A stretch of 64,000 nt of DNA from Pelodera strongyloides (taxonomy: Eukaryota > Nematoda > Chromadorea > Rhabditida > Rhabditidae): NCBI GenBank assembly GCA_036852015.1, contig JAANDG010000415.1, positions 1-64,000 on the forward strand, read 5' to 3'. Below, piece after piece: positions 24,378-38,400 of the stretch. A program made the position numbers and the translations under genes. The notes below the pieces were generated by a model. That model saw nothing but the letters and a program-made list of their open reading frames with translations, was not told where the DNA came from and searched no databases. The stretch's first letter is position 1; every line of letters begins with the position of its first letter.

Positions 24378-26486
24378 ATGGTGTTCGAAAGTCTCGTCGC
24401 GGATTTGTTGAACCGATTCTTGGGTGATTTTGTAGAAAATCTCGACTCTTCACAGCTCAACGTTGGGATTTGGGGAGGTGGGTTCTCGTAGATTTAAGTC
24501 CCATTATTGTTTCCCCTTGTAATTCTCAGTAATTAAGGGACATTGTTTATTTAAGAGAAAGTGTGATCACATGTGTGCGTGAGACTCGTGAGTGTGAGAG
24601 AGATGCTTATGAGAAATGGCGAGCTGAAACTATTTTGAATGTTTTTTTTTAATTGTAGGCGATGTGAAACTGGACAATCTTGAAGTGAAGGAAACTGCAT
24701 TGGATGACCTCGATCTTCCGGTCAAATTAAAATTTGGATATTTGTCTTCCCTTGTATTGAAGGTACGTTTTTGTCTTTTTTTTTCAGTCTTAGGTCTAAA
24801 TTCACTTATTCACCTCTAACTTCAGACTTCAGCGTGTAATGTGTATTGCAAGTATTTTGGATATATATACTAGCGTCGTGCCTATTACTCTTTGATTGTG
24901 TTTTTAGATTCCATGGAAGAACCTGTACAATGAACCAGTGATAGCTACAATCGACGGGCTACATCTGATTGTGGTCCCGAACAAGGGAGTTGTCTATAAT
25001 GAAGAGAAGGTTGGCCTGTTCGCTGTCCTATTATGCAGTCGTATAATGTTCTATTTGCTAACTATCTGTTGTTTATGTATATTTTTAATCGTTCCTTGTT
25101 TCCCTTCTGGAAATGAGGACTGTACTATGCACTCTTATGATCTTTTTTATTGTTTCTTTTTTCAGGCCAAGAAAAACGCGGCTGAAATAAAGCAGAAGAC
25201 GCTATTAAGACTTGAGGAGAACCGAAAGAATAAGTAAGTTTGTGTAGTTTCTTAATTTTATTTAGGTTTAGACGGTATGACATTGACTCACTGATCAAGA
25301 AGTTACATGTGATTTTTGTGTTCTTTTCGTAAGCAGCATACAGTAAGCCCTTGTTTTATTGTAAACAAATCAATGTAAGCATGAACAATTTTATTTTCAG
25401 AAGAAAGCCTCCAGATGCTGCGCAGGACACGTTTGCCGAGAAAATGGTTACACAAATCATCAAGAATCTTCAGGTTTTCATTTTTATCGTTCACTTGATT
25501 GTTATACATTTGCTCTTCTCTCGAATGCGATAACGTTGTATTTATTTACTAATTACGCAAGTTATGATTATAGTTAAACACTTTACTTTTAGAGAACATG
25601 AACGGTAGTTGGTTGCATGTCTTTGTGCGTATTGCATAAAAACAGAACAGGCTCGTATATAATCATCAGCTTTATATTCAACTTGAAACGTTGAAACACG
25701 ATTTTTGTCTTCGTCATCAGCAGCTGCTGCTTTTTTGAGAGTTTGCCTTATGCTGATGTCTTGATGGTTCTATCTTAGGCTTACAATTAGTTGTATACCT
25801 GCCTCACCTGCCTCACCTGCCTGCCGTGCATAATTCAAGCAGTCTTTATTCAGGTGACCATTTCGAATATCCACGTCCGCTTCGAGGACAAGTACACCAA
25901 CAGACACCGACCGTTCGTCGCCGCCTGCTCTTTGCAGAAATTGGACTTCCAGGTTTGCGAATTTACTAAGTTGAATAAGAATAGAAGAAAGATCATTTTC
26001 ACTGTATATTATTCTTGCCACTGTGTGTTGTCCAAACTGGGGTGTTCACTAAGTATAAGTACTAAGAACTATAGCATTCTTTTATCAAAATATATGTCCT
26101 TTTCTTATGTGGTGATTGGTTAAGTTTTTTGATACATCTATTCGTTGTTATCCAATTTGACTACATGTGACTAATCGTAGTGTAGTTTGTGTTTTGATTG
26201 GTGGGTGTGGGTGGTAGGTTCGTTGAGTACTTACATTATATTTGGTGCCAGATTTGACAGTCGTTTAAATTCTTATGTGTTTTAGTTATTGTTGGTGATA
26301 GTCTTCTGACTTCTGACTTGGTGCCTAAATGTGTATTTGCAGACCACGGACGACAATTGGGTGCCTACTATTCACAGAGATGTGGTCAAGATCATCAATA
26401 AGCTCGTTAGTTTGGAAAACCTGGCCGTGTATTGGAACAGCGACAGCAGTTTGTTTTCCGACCTTACAGATAAGGCCGAAATCAAG
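24378..26486 (+). other. vps-13: VPS13 exons 1-7: chorein N-terminal domain
   Basis: Exons 24378-24477, 24659-24762, 24908-25009, 25166-25233, 25401-25473, 25854-25952 and 26343-26486. They encode the lipid-entry end: start to [33 protein letters not shown], the [17 protein letters not shown] helix, and [15 protein letters not shown] followed by [16 protein letters not shown]. All phases match. The start is set by the acceptor at 24376 and by agreement with the family N-terminus. Confidence 0.93.
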
Positions 26487-29400
26487 GTGAGGCTTTGACG
26501 GAGATTGGGAGATTTGGTTTCCTTTTGCCTTTTGTTTTGTATTTGCTTTTAGATTTAGGCTACATGGGAAATGAAAAACCCCGATATGTGCCCGATTATC
26601 GCAAAAATAACCCCGATATGTGCCCGATCAAGTCCCTCAAATAATCGGGCACATATCGGGGGTTTTCAAGAATAGCCCGGCTTATATCGGGAACTGATCG
26701 GGCACATATCCGGGTTTTTTATGCCACATTTGCTACCAATATTGTTGCAACTACGGTACTGACAGCAATTAAAAGAATACAATTAACGTTTAGGCTCCTC
26801 CCACTCCAAATAAAGTTGCAACTACGGTACGAAAAAGCAAGTAAACGGAAACCACCATAAACACGTTTGTGTACAAAAAACATTTATAGAACTGGAAAAC
26901 GAACAATGTGGTGCAGTATTGATTAAAGCAAATAAGAAATAAGCGGAGGGAAAACAAACAAAACAATTTAAGGCTGTTATCAACTAAATTGGAGATTTAC
27001 AAAGTCCTGTTTAAGCCAGTGCACAGTTTCTTTAATTGTAAGAATAAGGTTCGCGAAAGTAGCGAATTTAGGGCTCCAAGCGTATGTGTTCAATGCATTA
27101 ATCATTAAAAAGCGGGAATAATCAGCACTAAAATAACTAAACAGAGGAACAGGAAATCTTTGATTTCGAAATTCTATATTAACGCTACAACAAGAAACAA
27201 ATGAAGGCAGTCATAAATAAAGAACACTAACAGGGGAGCTATTAAAATAGGGAAAACCACCACTATCCATTATGCTTCCAAAGTGGTTTCTTTCACGCGC
27301 GGCTGCTTCGAATGATTCAGTCGTCCTGATATCATATCCAAATTGTGTGGGAGATCATTTCGAGTTAACTGTGCCCTGAAATAGTAGCAATAAATATGAT
27401 AAGGTACAAACCACTACTCCAGTAGCAATCTCTGAAACGCTACACATACGCTACCATCTATAGTCAAACCTCGCAAGTAAATGATATGAACACATACCTC
27501 CATCAAGAAACGAAGCTTGAATGTGGCAGACTTCCCAATCCGGCATAAATTCCACTGGCTCGATTCCCATACTTCCGGGTAACAATGAAGCCTGGAAACC
27601 GGCAGCGATTAGAGAGTACACAGATACGCGATACAAATAGTAATACAGAATATAGAGTGCAAGTTAACATATTGAAGAAGATATTGAAGAAGATGTATTT
27701 TTTGCAGTTCACGACATACTTTCCTATTCACAACGTCAAACGTAGACGGCAATGCAACAAACATGTTAGCGGAAACAATAATAGAACGTTCAAAGCTGCA
27801 TAATGTATTAATATATCGAAACAAACAAAACATAACAGAGTTCGCGGACTTGGGAAAATTTTCGAAATTCAAATCGCGAGCTCACGTGCTTGTTGCGTTG
27901 CGGTCCCAAACACGTGGACGGTTTGATCTGGCACATTTCGGGACATGATCGGGCATATATCGGGGTTTTTCAAATATTCGGGCACATTTCAGGCCTTGTT
28001 CCCGAAATGTGCCGGATTATTGGTGATCGGGCACATATCGGGAACTGATCTGGAACATATCGGGGTTTTTTTGCAATAATCGGGCACATATCGGGGTTTT
28101 CACTTTCCTGTGAAGGGCTAAAAGCCTAAAAGCCAGGTTCCGGTACCTGTTCTGTTTGTTCTGTTTTTATTGTTAATGTAATACAGTAATACTTAAAATC
28201 TTGTATTTTTAGAAGAAGATGATCGAATCCATCACAACGTCGAAGAATCGACCGGCTGGTTATAAATACAGTAAGTGTCGTCCTTGCTTCTCACGTCTCA
28301 TTCTACGCAACATTAGGGATTCTCGTTGACATCGTGATATTATATTTGTTTATTTCTTGTTTGCTTGTCAACCTTTGTGCTTCAGTCCTGGACCCGATCA
28401 AGATGGACGCCAAATTGTCATTGAATCAGAAACCAGAAAATGATGGAAGCGGGTGGAAGATTCCGAAGATTGATCTTTCTGTAAGTGTGGCGACGATTCT
28501 TTTGTTTGTTATCTACTGACGTATTTAGTATCGCATAGTTCAGTTAGCCGGTGTGGTGGTGGTGGTGGTGATTTGGTAATTATCAATTATCACTGGCTTA
28601 GGTATGCATTATGCAGGCAGGTGATGTGTGTTATCTGTATATATATTCCAGGTCGACATGCGCACGCTGGCCCTGCAGATCAACAAGTTCCAATACCAGG
28701 ATATTCTTCTCTTCCTTGAGGCACAGGAAAGGTTCCAGCTGGCTGGGCAGTATCTGAAGTATAGACCTGGAGATGTGTACGAATACAGAGGACACTATAG
28801 AACATGGTAATTATCTTTGACGCATTTTATTCGCTTGTTTGTCACCAGACCCTTAATGAGGAGTAGGTACTGTAGAGAGTATTGCTGTTAGATTGCAATT
28901 CAGGTGTCGCGTTCTTTTATGTGGATTATGTAATGTATCTCATTTCTGTTTTTTTTTTCAATAGTAACATTTCAAGGTGGCACTTCGCCTATGAATGCAT
29001 TTTGGAGGAGAAAGTCCGCAGAAGAAGGAACAATTGGAGTTGGGAGAGGATGAAGAAGCACAGACAATTGGTGAGCGATACACTCATTCTCTTTGATGTT
29101 TACGCTGAAAATTAATAAATGAAGGAATGCTATCTTCTGAAAGGAAAGAAAATTTATTGTGAACCTCGTGTTTGGAATGGTTCATCGATTGTCCTAGTTC
29201 TAAAAAAAAAACAATTCTTCTTTAGGTCCGCGACTACAAAGAAGCCTGGGTAAAGAACCAGACGGAAAAGAGTCCTGGCGCTGCGATTACAGCCTTGATC
29301 AAGGTGAGGAATTGTTTCAAGCTTTTAATACCATGCTATACAGATATGTGAAATTGTATCCCCTAATCTTCAAATTCAGAAAGCTGAAGAGAAACTGGAT

Positions 29401-32400
29401 GTGTTCAACTTGAACGTGGCGCGACAACAGGCCGAAATGGAAATTGACCGACGTGGACTGAAACGACTGGAGGATCAACCGCAAGGAATCATGGGATGGG
29501 CGAAGAGCTGGTCAGAAATTAGTAATGAGCCTGAGGAAAAGACTAAGAAAATGATTTACTTCTTCGGCTGTGTTGGATAGTTGTGTGGATCTGTCTTTCC
29601 TCATAAAAAATTAAGCAGATTTATCGCGAAATTACATTGTAATGTTAAATGTGGTTACTGTTATTGCTTGTTTAGTTACAGCATGATAAATATTGGTGGT
29701 AGTGAATACAAATTATGTTAGGTGGGGTGCACCTGCAGCTGCCGGTGGTGACAAAAAGGCAAACGGGAAGGATATTGTGAGTCAGTTCAATGAGGCAATG
29801 ACACCCGAGGAGAAGGCCAAGCTCTTCGATGCGATTGATTATCAGGTAAGTAGCTAGGTGGAGGTGGCCTTTCTTCAATTAACAGCGTCCTGAGGCGTGG
29901 AATCGGCCATCGGTTGGTTGCTTCCACCCTTCGTATTACAAACACATTGAGAAACATACTGTTTCCCTATTTCCTTACATATTTACGTTCAATTCACGTT
30001 TCAGGAGAACATTCCACCAACAAATTACCCCAAGGAGTTTGTTGAGAACAAGATCGAATTCAAGCTGGGATCGGTGAGTCACTAGTATTCGTTTATTAAG
30101 GCTGCCTTCTTAGGTAGCTGGTCTGCACGTTAGAGACCTATTATGTGCTCTCTAGTAAGTTGACTGCTCATCATTTTCGTTTGTTTGTTTATGATGAAGA
30201 TTTATACACTGATTCTTTTTGAGTACGAGTAGCCGTAGTTCTTTGTAATTATCTTTGTCTTTGATACCTTCAGGTTGCAATCGTTGTCGAAGGAGCAGTC
30301 TCAATGGAGTTAAATCAATTGAAAGCCAATATTGAACAGCGACCCAGTGCTGGAGCCATCAAGTGAGTCAAGTCAAGTCTGTCAAGTGCATAGTACATCT
30401 AGGGGAAGAAACATTGGCCTTGAGGGAAGTGTTGCGACATATCACCGTTTTCAAGCGAACTATTTATGTGCTAACACCTCACTTCCCTGCTTCCCTCACC
30501 CTGTATTTCTAACTTAGACTATTTCAGATTAAATTTCCAACTTTGTTTTATGGTTAGTCATATCTATCTTAAGTTAACGACGAGGTTTACTTCCGCTTTC
30601 TTCAGCAATCTCAATCATGTTTAGTGTCAAGTCATGCATCCGCGAACTCCGCATGGACGGTTGTGGTGCGGAAATGCTTCGTGTCAGGGATCCTTCTCAG
30701 CCTTGGTTGCAATTGGAATTTGACACAAATCCACTGCATAAGAAGTGGGATCAGGTGGGTATTCATTTACTTTTGCGCAGAACATAAGCTCAGCATGTTC
30801 CATTAACTATTATTGGTAGACTTCCATGCTCCATTGATATACGGGTGCTACTAAAAGCGGACATATTTTAGCTGGTGAAGTTGAACATTGCTCCAATTAC
30901 GCTGAAATATCATGCGCCGGCGGTGAACAACGCGGCAGAGGTGGGATAAACTTTTTTTCTAAATGTTTCTTTAATATTGAAGCATTCAGGTTCAGAAGTT
31001 GTGATTTTTATATTTCCAATGAAAACATTATTTTTCAATTTTGTAGTATTCTTATTTTGTCAAATAAATCTAACATTTGCAGGTCTTCAAACCACCAGAA
31101 TCAGTTAAATTAAACCAACTCACCACTGCGGCGATGTCACGATATGAGGAGGTAAAAGTGTTTGTGTAAAAAACCCATGTGCCTATATGATGCTGCTCGT
31201 TGGCTGAATCGTAAGGCACAACTTATGTTTGGCTGAATCGTAAGGCACAACTTATGTTTGGCTGAATCGTAAGGTACAACTTATGTTTGGCTGAATCTTA
31301 AGGCACAACTTATGTTTGGCTGAATCGTAAGGCACAACTTAGGTATACCCAAATGTAGATTTCATGTACTCGACTAAGCATGTGAAGATTTGTATAAAAT
31401 GCGACAAATACGTTATTTTACGCGGACCGCGGGACTAGACATGTAATAGGAGCTTTTTTTTGAGATCCGACTAAAGACCTTGTCTTTAGGTGAAGACGCG
31501 ATCGGTTACTGGTCTAGCGCACGCTGTAGAGAAGAAAACAAAGTTGGTCCTAGACATTCAGATCCATCCGGCCACTTTAATGATTTCCGAAGGAGGTATC
31601 TTTTTTTTGTTGTGCTTGTATTGGGGCTAGGCGCAGCCTAGCCCTTTTTGGTTCTTCTCCGGGGGTTTCCCGGACCTGGGAGCACTCATTAATTAATAGC
31701 ACAAAAAGTACTAGACCAAATGGGCTCTAATTTGGCAAATCTACTCTTCTAATGTTCCTCTACAACCCTGCAAAAACTCAGCCAGAAAAAATCATTTTGA
31801 AGAGAAGTTATTAAAAAAACGACTGACGTATTATGTGGATTTTTTTTTTTTTTTCTGTCCTTCCTTCCTCAATTTTCGTGGGCATCAAAGGCACACTTTT
31901 GAACTGGTCTTCATTATAGTATATCAGGGGGCGGGATTCTAGCAAAGCCATTAGAATTTTAAAATATTGATTTCTAATTATCGATTTATTGATTTTTATG
32001 CTAATTTTGGTAATTTTTGGTACATTTTCGGCCCTAGCGCGTTTCTGAATGAAAATTTTGCGCCCAAACTTCTGCATTAGATAACTGAAGTGTTGCTGAG
32101 AATATTTCTCTCTCACAGCATCTTTCCCCGATGTCGATTTCTGAGACTTTTGGGGCCTCGAACATTGCACCTTCGCAGTTTTGTGCGCACAGCCGAAGCC
32201 CCGCCCTTTTTGCCTCATACCAGATGGGTTCATACCTCATAGTTTACGCGGACAATGCGCAGTACATTATAAAATAAAGCATTTTCCATGGAAAACAACT
32301 TCTATATAATATAAATTCTTTTATATTTGGTTATTTTTTCACATGTTCAAGCTGGTAGCCTGGGATCCCCCTTTTTCTTTTGACAAATGCATGTGCTTTT

Positions 32401-35400
32401 GCTGAAGTGTAGGTGAATAGGGAAATATTGAATGCGGAAAAGGTTAAAATAAAAAAAATGAAGATTGTCTGAACAATATTATATCAATATCGAGTGTTTT
32501 ATTAAGCACTCATTGGAATTTGGGTTGTCAGGACGCTAGTAAAAGTTAATTAATGAGAAGTTGGAAATTCCAAGGCTTTAAAGTTGCAAAATAGTATTGT
32601 TTTTTTTTCATTATATCCCGGTCGCCTAACTCCTCCAGAGGCCTGAGGTGACCTTTACTTACAAAAACAACATGCCTTGTAGTACATTGGCAAAGCGTTT
32701 GGCTACAGAGCGAGAGGTCGTGCGTTCGGTTTCGGCCAAAGCCGAACGTTTTGCGTTCAACATTTAGCTTTTTTGATTGGCACACTATCAGTGCCGTTTA
32801 CATAATCATTGATCTTTTGTGAATTATAAAAGGAGATAGAGCCCACTACTGTGTCTCACATAGTACTGAAGTTTCTCATTCAGAAATTTCTCAAATAATA
32901 CTTCATGAATAAAGCTACATAATCCAATGTTTAACCTTCAGTCACTCTGTCCCTAATTAACTATATAATTCCTGTTAGCTTTCACGACCCAGTAGCTGAA
33001 TGGCGCAACTGGTAGAGCAGAAGGATTGTTAGTTATGGAATGATAGTTCGTTCGGGCTCTATTGTATATTGTATTGTAGAATTACCGTCTCATGGAAATC
33101 TAGGCGTCCCAAAGGAGCCAACAGTCCCACTCATGGGACAACAACGTCCCATTAAAGGAACAACTGTCCCAAGGGAATCTAGCCGTCCCATGGACCTCCC
33201 AACCGTCCCATAGACTTCCAAACCGTCCCATGAAAATCTGACCGTCCCATGAAAATCTGACCGTCCCATGGCCCTTTCAAAGTCCCAGAGCCCTCTCAAC
33301 CTCAACCGACTCAATACTTTATTCTTTTTTTTCCATTGCCAAAAAAGTTGATATGTAGTAATGTTTGAGTGAGATAACATCCATTCTGGCACCATGGGAC
33401 GGTCAGATTTCCATGGGACGGTTGTCCCACTCATGGGACGCCTAATTTCCATGGGACGGTAATTGTACAGTAAATAGAACACAAGTTCGCGCATCGACGA
33501 GCTTTTTGCAACAATGGATACTCGAGGCTCACGAAAAATGCAACTCCTAATTCATTCTCCTAATTCCTAATTCATAAAAAAAATTTAGCGCCATAGGGTA
33601 AAACAGTTTAGTGAAGTCATCAATTTATGACAAATTTGGGTTTCACGCAAAATAAAAATAGTCCATGTTATGCAGCGTATAGGGGTATAGTATAGTAGTT
33701 TTTGAAGAGTTTTTGAAGTTTTTTTTTGAAGTTAGTAGGTTAGTAGTTTTTGAAGACAGCGTATAGGGGTATAGTATAGGTTAGTAGTTTTTGAAGTTTT
33801 TTTTTTGAAGTTAGTAGGTTAGTAGTTTTTGAAGACAGCGTATAGGGGTATAGGATAGGTTAGTAGTTTTTTTTGAAGACGAACAAGGTTTAAATTCTTT
33901 TCCAGTCAAATGCATAGTTGCGGAACAGCGATCGAATTGTAGGCAAAGAATTAGAAATTAAAGTTTATTTATTCCGTCCACTCATACTAACAATAAGTGT
34001 GTTTCATTAGGCTTGTTTATTGGAAACTAACACTAACACCTAACCTAATGACCATAATCTTTCTAAAGGAAAATTATCTTTATGAAATTAGGTGTGAATT
34101 TTTTATTAAAATAAAGAAATTATCTTTCGATAAAACTAAAGACATTGAACACTTAGTGTTCTCCAACTGTTTTAACCAACGAAGAATGATAAGTTGCAGA
34201 ATTGACCCTCACAATCAGTGTATAATGCATATTTAATTATGTGAGTTACTTATTTATATCCCGTAAATGAACATTCAATTAGTTCGGCGTTAGGCCTGAT
34301 ATTTTCCAAATATCTCTAAAAAGAGGAAAATTATTTTATCGTGAAAAAGTGCTCTGTTTTAGGTAGGTGTTTTTGGCTCTTCTCGTCATCATTACAATGA
34401 AGTACTTAGCTAACTATCAGAAAATTTAGCGGCGACAAAAAGAGACCAATTCGGTTGTGGGCTACATCTACAAAAAGTGAAAAATTCATTATGTTAATAC
34501 TTAACTATTTTATGAAAATGACCAGTCGGTCTCTTCCGACTGCAGGAATCGGCCTTCGGCCGATTGTTACCCTACTACTTAAATTTCCTATGATACTATG
34601 ATTCTTTACTTTTGTTTGCTAATTATTTATTTATATCCAACGGGGACCAAAAATTGCGGCGCTCCATTTGTCTGCTGGTTCACGTAAACTTTTGAAATGT
34701 GTTGCGAACTATGGAAGCATACATGAAGAGAATTGAGCAAGTGGAACAATTTAAAGAAGGAAGTGTAATTTTTTGAAGCTGTAAGGTAGTACTCCTTTTG
34801 TGGCATACCAATATATAAATGACTATTGTCAGTCTCACATAACAATGTAGATCAAAACACGACAAATACGTAACATATCTGAAAAGCGTCTCGCTTAGTG
34901 AAATATATTTCATAGATCATTTTCATTCGCATAGTTCGTTTTCTATTCACTGAACAGACATGTTTTTATTTAACTTCTACACCTGTGTGACTGCTCAAAT
35001 AGTAGCCTCCAAGTTTGAGTAGTGCGAAAAACTATACGTCTATCGTTACGCCTTTTCTCCAGCCGCAATTTTGGCTCCCCGTTGGATAGAAATAATAATT
35101 AGCAAACAAAAGTAAAGAATCATAGTATCATAGGAAATTTAAGTAGTAGGGTAACAATCGGCCGAAGGCCGATTCCTGCAGTCGGAAGAGACCGACTGGT
35201 CATTTTCATAAAATAGTTAAGTATTAACATAATGAATTTTTCACTTTTTGTAGATGTAGCCCACAACCGAATTGGTCTCTTTTTGTCGCCGCTAAATTTT
35301 CTGATAGTTAGCTAAGTACTTCATTGTAATGATGACGAGAAGAGCCAAAAACACCTACCTAAAACAGAGCACTTTTTCACGATAAAATAATCTAGCGGCT

Positions 35401-38400
35401 AGTTCTTACCATAGCAAACCATGTCACGTAACAAACTTCGAAAGCTCATTACATTCATTATTCATTAACTGTGTGTCGATGTTGGCCATGTCATAGAAGA
35501 ACCAGGCATATTCGAAACTTTACGTTCTTTATTATGTAACACACCAAAAATTTTTGGTGATAGTTTAGGTAAGATAGTTTGTCAGAGCGTTAAAGTGTTT
35601 AGTTCAGGTTATTTTTTTTTTTTTGAATGTCATGCAATTAAGTTTTGTTTCAGAGTTTCATTATATCTGTTCTATTAACATTGGTACATACAATACAGGT
35701 AAAACGGTTCGTTTACAACATATTCTCAAACTCTAGGTGTGTATACACCCGAGAAGCCCACTCTGCTTGCCGATCTTGGATTACTGAGCATTACTACTGT
35801 GGATCCGTCCTCACAAGTTGGTTTAATGTTTCTGTTTTGTTGTTATGTTTTTCGTCACGTCGTTGTACTTACTTGCAAGAAGCGATCAGGTGCTAAATAG
35901 CCATATCAACCAACACCACATAAATTTAGGATGATCTAAGCAAAATGGACAAGATGGCCAGTCTCCGTGAGCAAGCCTATGATCGATTCCGGGTCAAGCT
36001 CAGCAATGTGGTGATTGCACTGGCAGAGGTGTGTGATTGTTATTATTGTGCGACGTGTTTATGCGGAAAATCTGCACTGGTTTCCAGATTTATTTATGAA
36101 TGATGATGCTCACTGTTGAGTGTTTATATTTTAGTTTTTAGTTGTTAAAGTTGTACTGTCGGTGCTGAGTGCTCTCAGTTGATCTGTGAGAATTGATTTT
36201 CCAGAGAAATGTTAATTATCATTCCTCAGAACATGGACAAGGCGAGTGCGGCTCTTTCTGTACCCGAAAGTCCACTTCACGTTCTCAAACCAACGGGATT
36301 GGATATTCAGTTGCACAAGTGCAGTATCGACGATCTAACTTTGCCCAAGTAAGCTTTCCCCACGCATGTTCTGTTTTGTATCCTCCTCATCGTTTCTGAT
36401 TCTGATGCATTTTTCGTATCCTCTTTTATGGCTGTCACTATTCACAATTCACGTCTAATTGATCTTACGCCGGTCCTCGGACTTGTTTAAAACATGTGAG
36501 CAGCAAATTGTTGTGTGATTACAAGAGTTGGAATTTTAAGGTTGCGTGTACTTGGTGACTTGCCGGATATTGTGGTGGCGATCTCGGATGAACGTTTGCT
36601 GATGCTTCTAAAGTTAATGGCGTCGATTCCGAAACCGGAGCCTGATACTGAACCTGTACGTTTGTTTACTTTGTATTGCGTGTTTTTATACTAAAATTAT
36701 GCTAAGATTCAGTTGAACATCATTGAGGATCTCAAGATCACTCGATCACTGAGGGAGGGTATCACGTGCGGAAAGAAGTTGTATTGACGCGTTGCGCGTG
36801 CTAATCGTTTCCGATTACAGGTCGTCATCGAGGAGTTACCACCTGTACAAAGTGAAGTGAAAGCCAAGGACAGAGCAAAGATGAAGACGATTATGGAAGC
36901 TGAAGAGGTTGGGGTTGGGCTTTAGTACATTGTTTGTAGTGCATAAAGTGAGAACCACTTTAAGACCTGATATTGTCATTTGTCATTCCATCGGCGGTCG
37001 TGTGTGCAGACATTGCGATCTTGTGTGTATGAGTGTATGTTTGTTACTAGTTGTTACTTTGCATCCTCGTTATTTTAGGTGGAGACTATTGAAACTGTGG
37101 CGGAGAAGAAAGAAGAGCCGAAAAAAACCAATGAACAACAGGTTCAAATCGAGTTGGACCTCAAGCTAGACACGGTGCGTACAATTCTTGAAATGTTAGT
37201 TGTTGTAGTACACCTTTTTATGTAACAGGTTGTATTGTTTCTTTAGTTAAGTGACACAGTTTGGGTTTCATTCAAAACGAATAAAAGAACTTGGTAACGG
37301 TAACTAATTAGCCTGACATGAGCTGGAGTTTTATACGGACCATGTTATTTGAGCGGGCATAAAAGCGGGAACAACGAACAACCCAGAGCCAACTTTCTCG
37401 CTGGTTATTCACGTCTGAAACATTTCGTCCTTAATCTATGTCTTATTTTTTTTAGGTGGGAGTGGTGGTATTCCGCGGTGACGATATTCTCACGGACATC
37501 CGCCTGCAAAGATTCGTCTGTCAACTGCAGATGCGCACGTTCGATATGGTTGTCAGAGCTGAGGTGAGGCTTGAACTTTATTCGATTAGTTCAGTAAACG
37601 TATTTATATAATGTAATTATGTATATATTTTTGACTTTTTTTTTGTTCTAGGGGATGGTATTTCGAATTCCGAGACTACCTTGAATGTGGATGCGAATAA
37701 CTGGTTTCTGTTTTAGCTGGGTGCTGTATCGTTTGGTATGCCAATGTTCAAGGCACTGGATGACCGAAATTCTCACCTTTATTTGATCAACAACGATTCC
37801 GATGAGGGAGCGCTCATGCAGCTGAAGTTTGTACAGGTAGGTGGGTTGGGGTCATCCCGTGTACATTGTTGTCGTTGTATCGGGGGTACGAGTGTGCGCG
37901 AATACGAATAATGATTAGTCAATGCTAACGATTACAGTATCCAAATATCCAAAAGCAAAGGAAAGTAGATAATTTACAGGGCTATTGTTCAAAGATATTT
38001 CTAGTTTTATGTGCTTAATTATTTTCTGAACTTCTGACCTACGAGATTCAGTTGAGAAACGTGGATTATAATGTGTAGATTCTGAGTGATGGACTGCAAC
38101 AATCGAGTATTCTCTATCTCTTCAGGCGAACCCCGAGAGTCCGTTCTTCGCTACTGAATACAAAAAGACGGAACAGTCGGTGCTATTCAAATTCACCCGC
38201 TTGAATGTTTCCTTGCACCAAGAGGGATTGATGGAACTGAAAACGTTTGGAGAGGATATCCAGAAGAAAATGGCCGAACTCAATAAGGAACAGGTGGGGG
38301 AGATTGGTCACGAGTGTGATTGCCAGTTTGGCAGCTTGCCAATCGTTGTAGACGATGTATGGGTGATAGGGTGATGTTTAGATTTGACGTTTATTAGTGA

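Noticed and set aside
27451..27948. Overlapping short ORFs inside the 1.54-kb TIR element
   Set aside because: None exceeds about 90 codons, none shows transposase motifs, and both strands are open over the same stretch.
31811..32233. 140-codon basic minus-strand ORF
   Set aside because: Lies wholly within a VPS13 intron, is Lys-rich from A/T tracts, and shows no domain.
33090..33494. 134-codon minus-strand ORF
   Set aside because: Repetitive translation of the GTCCCAT heptamer element.
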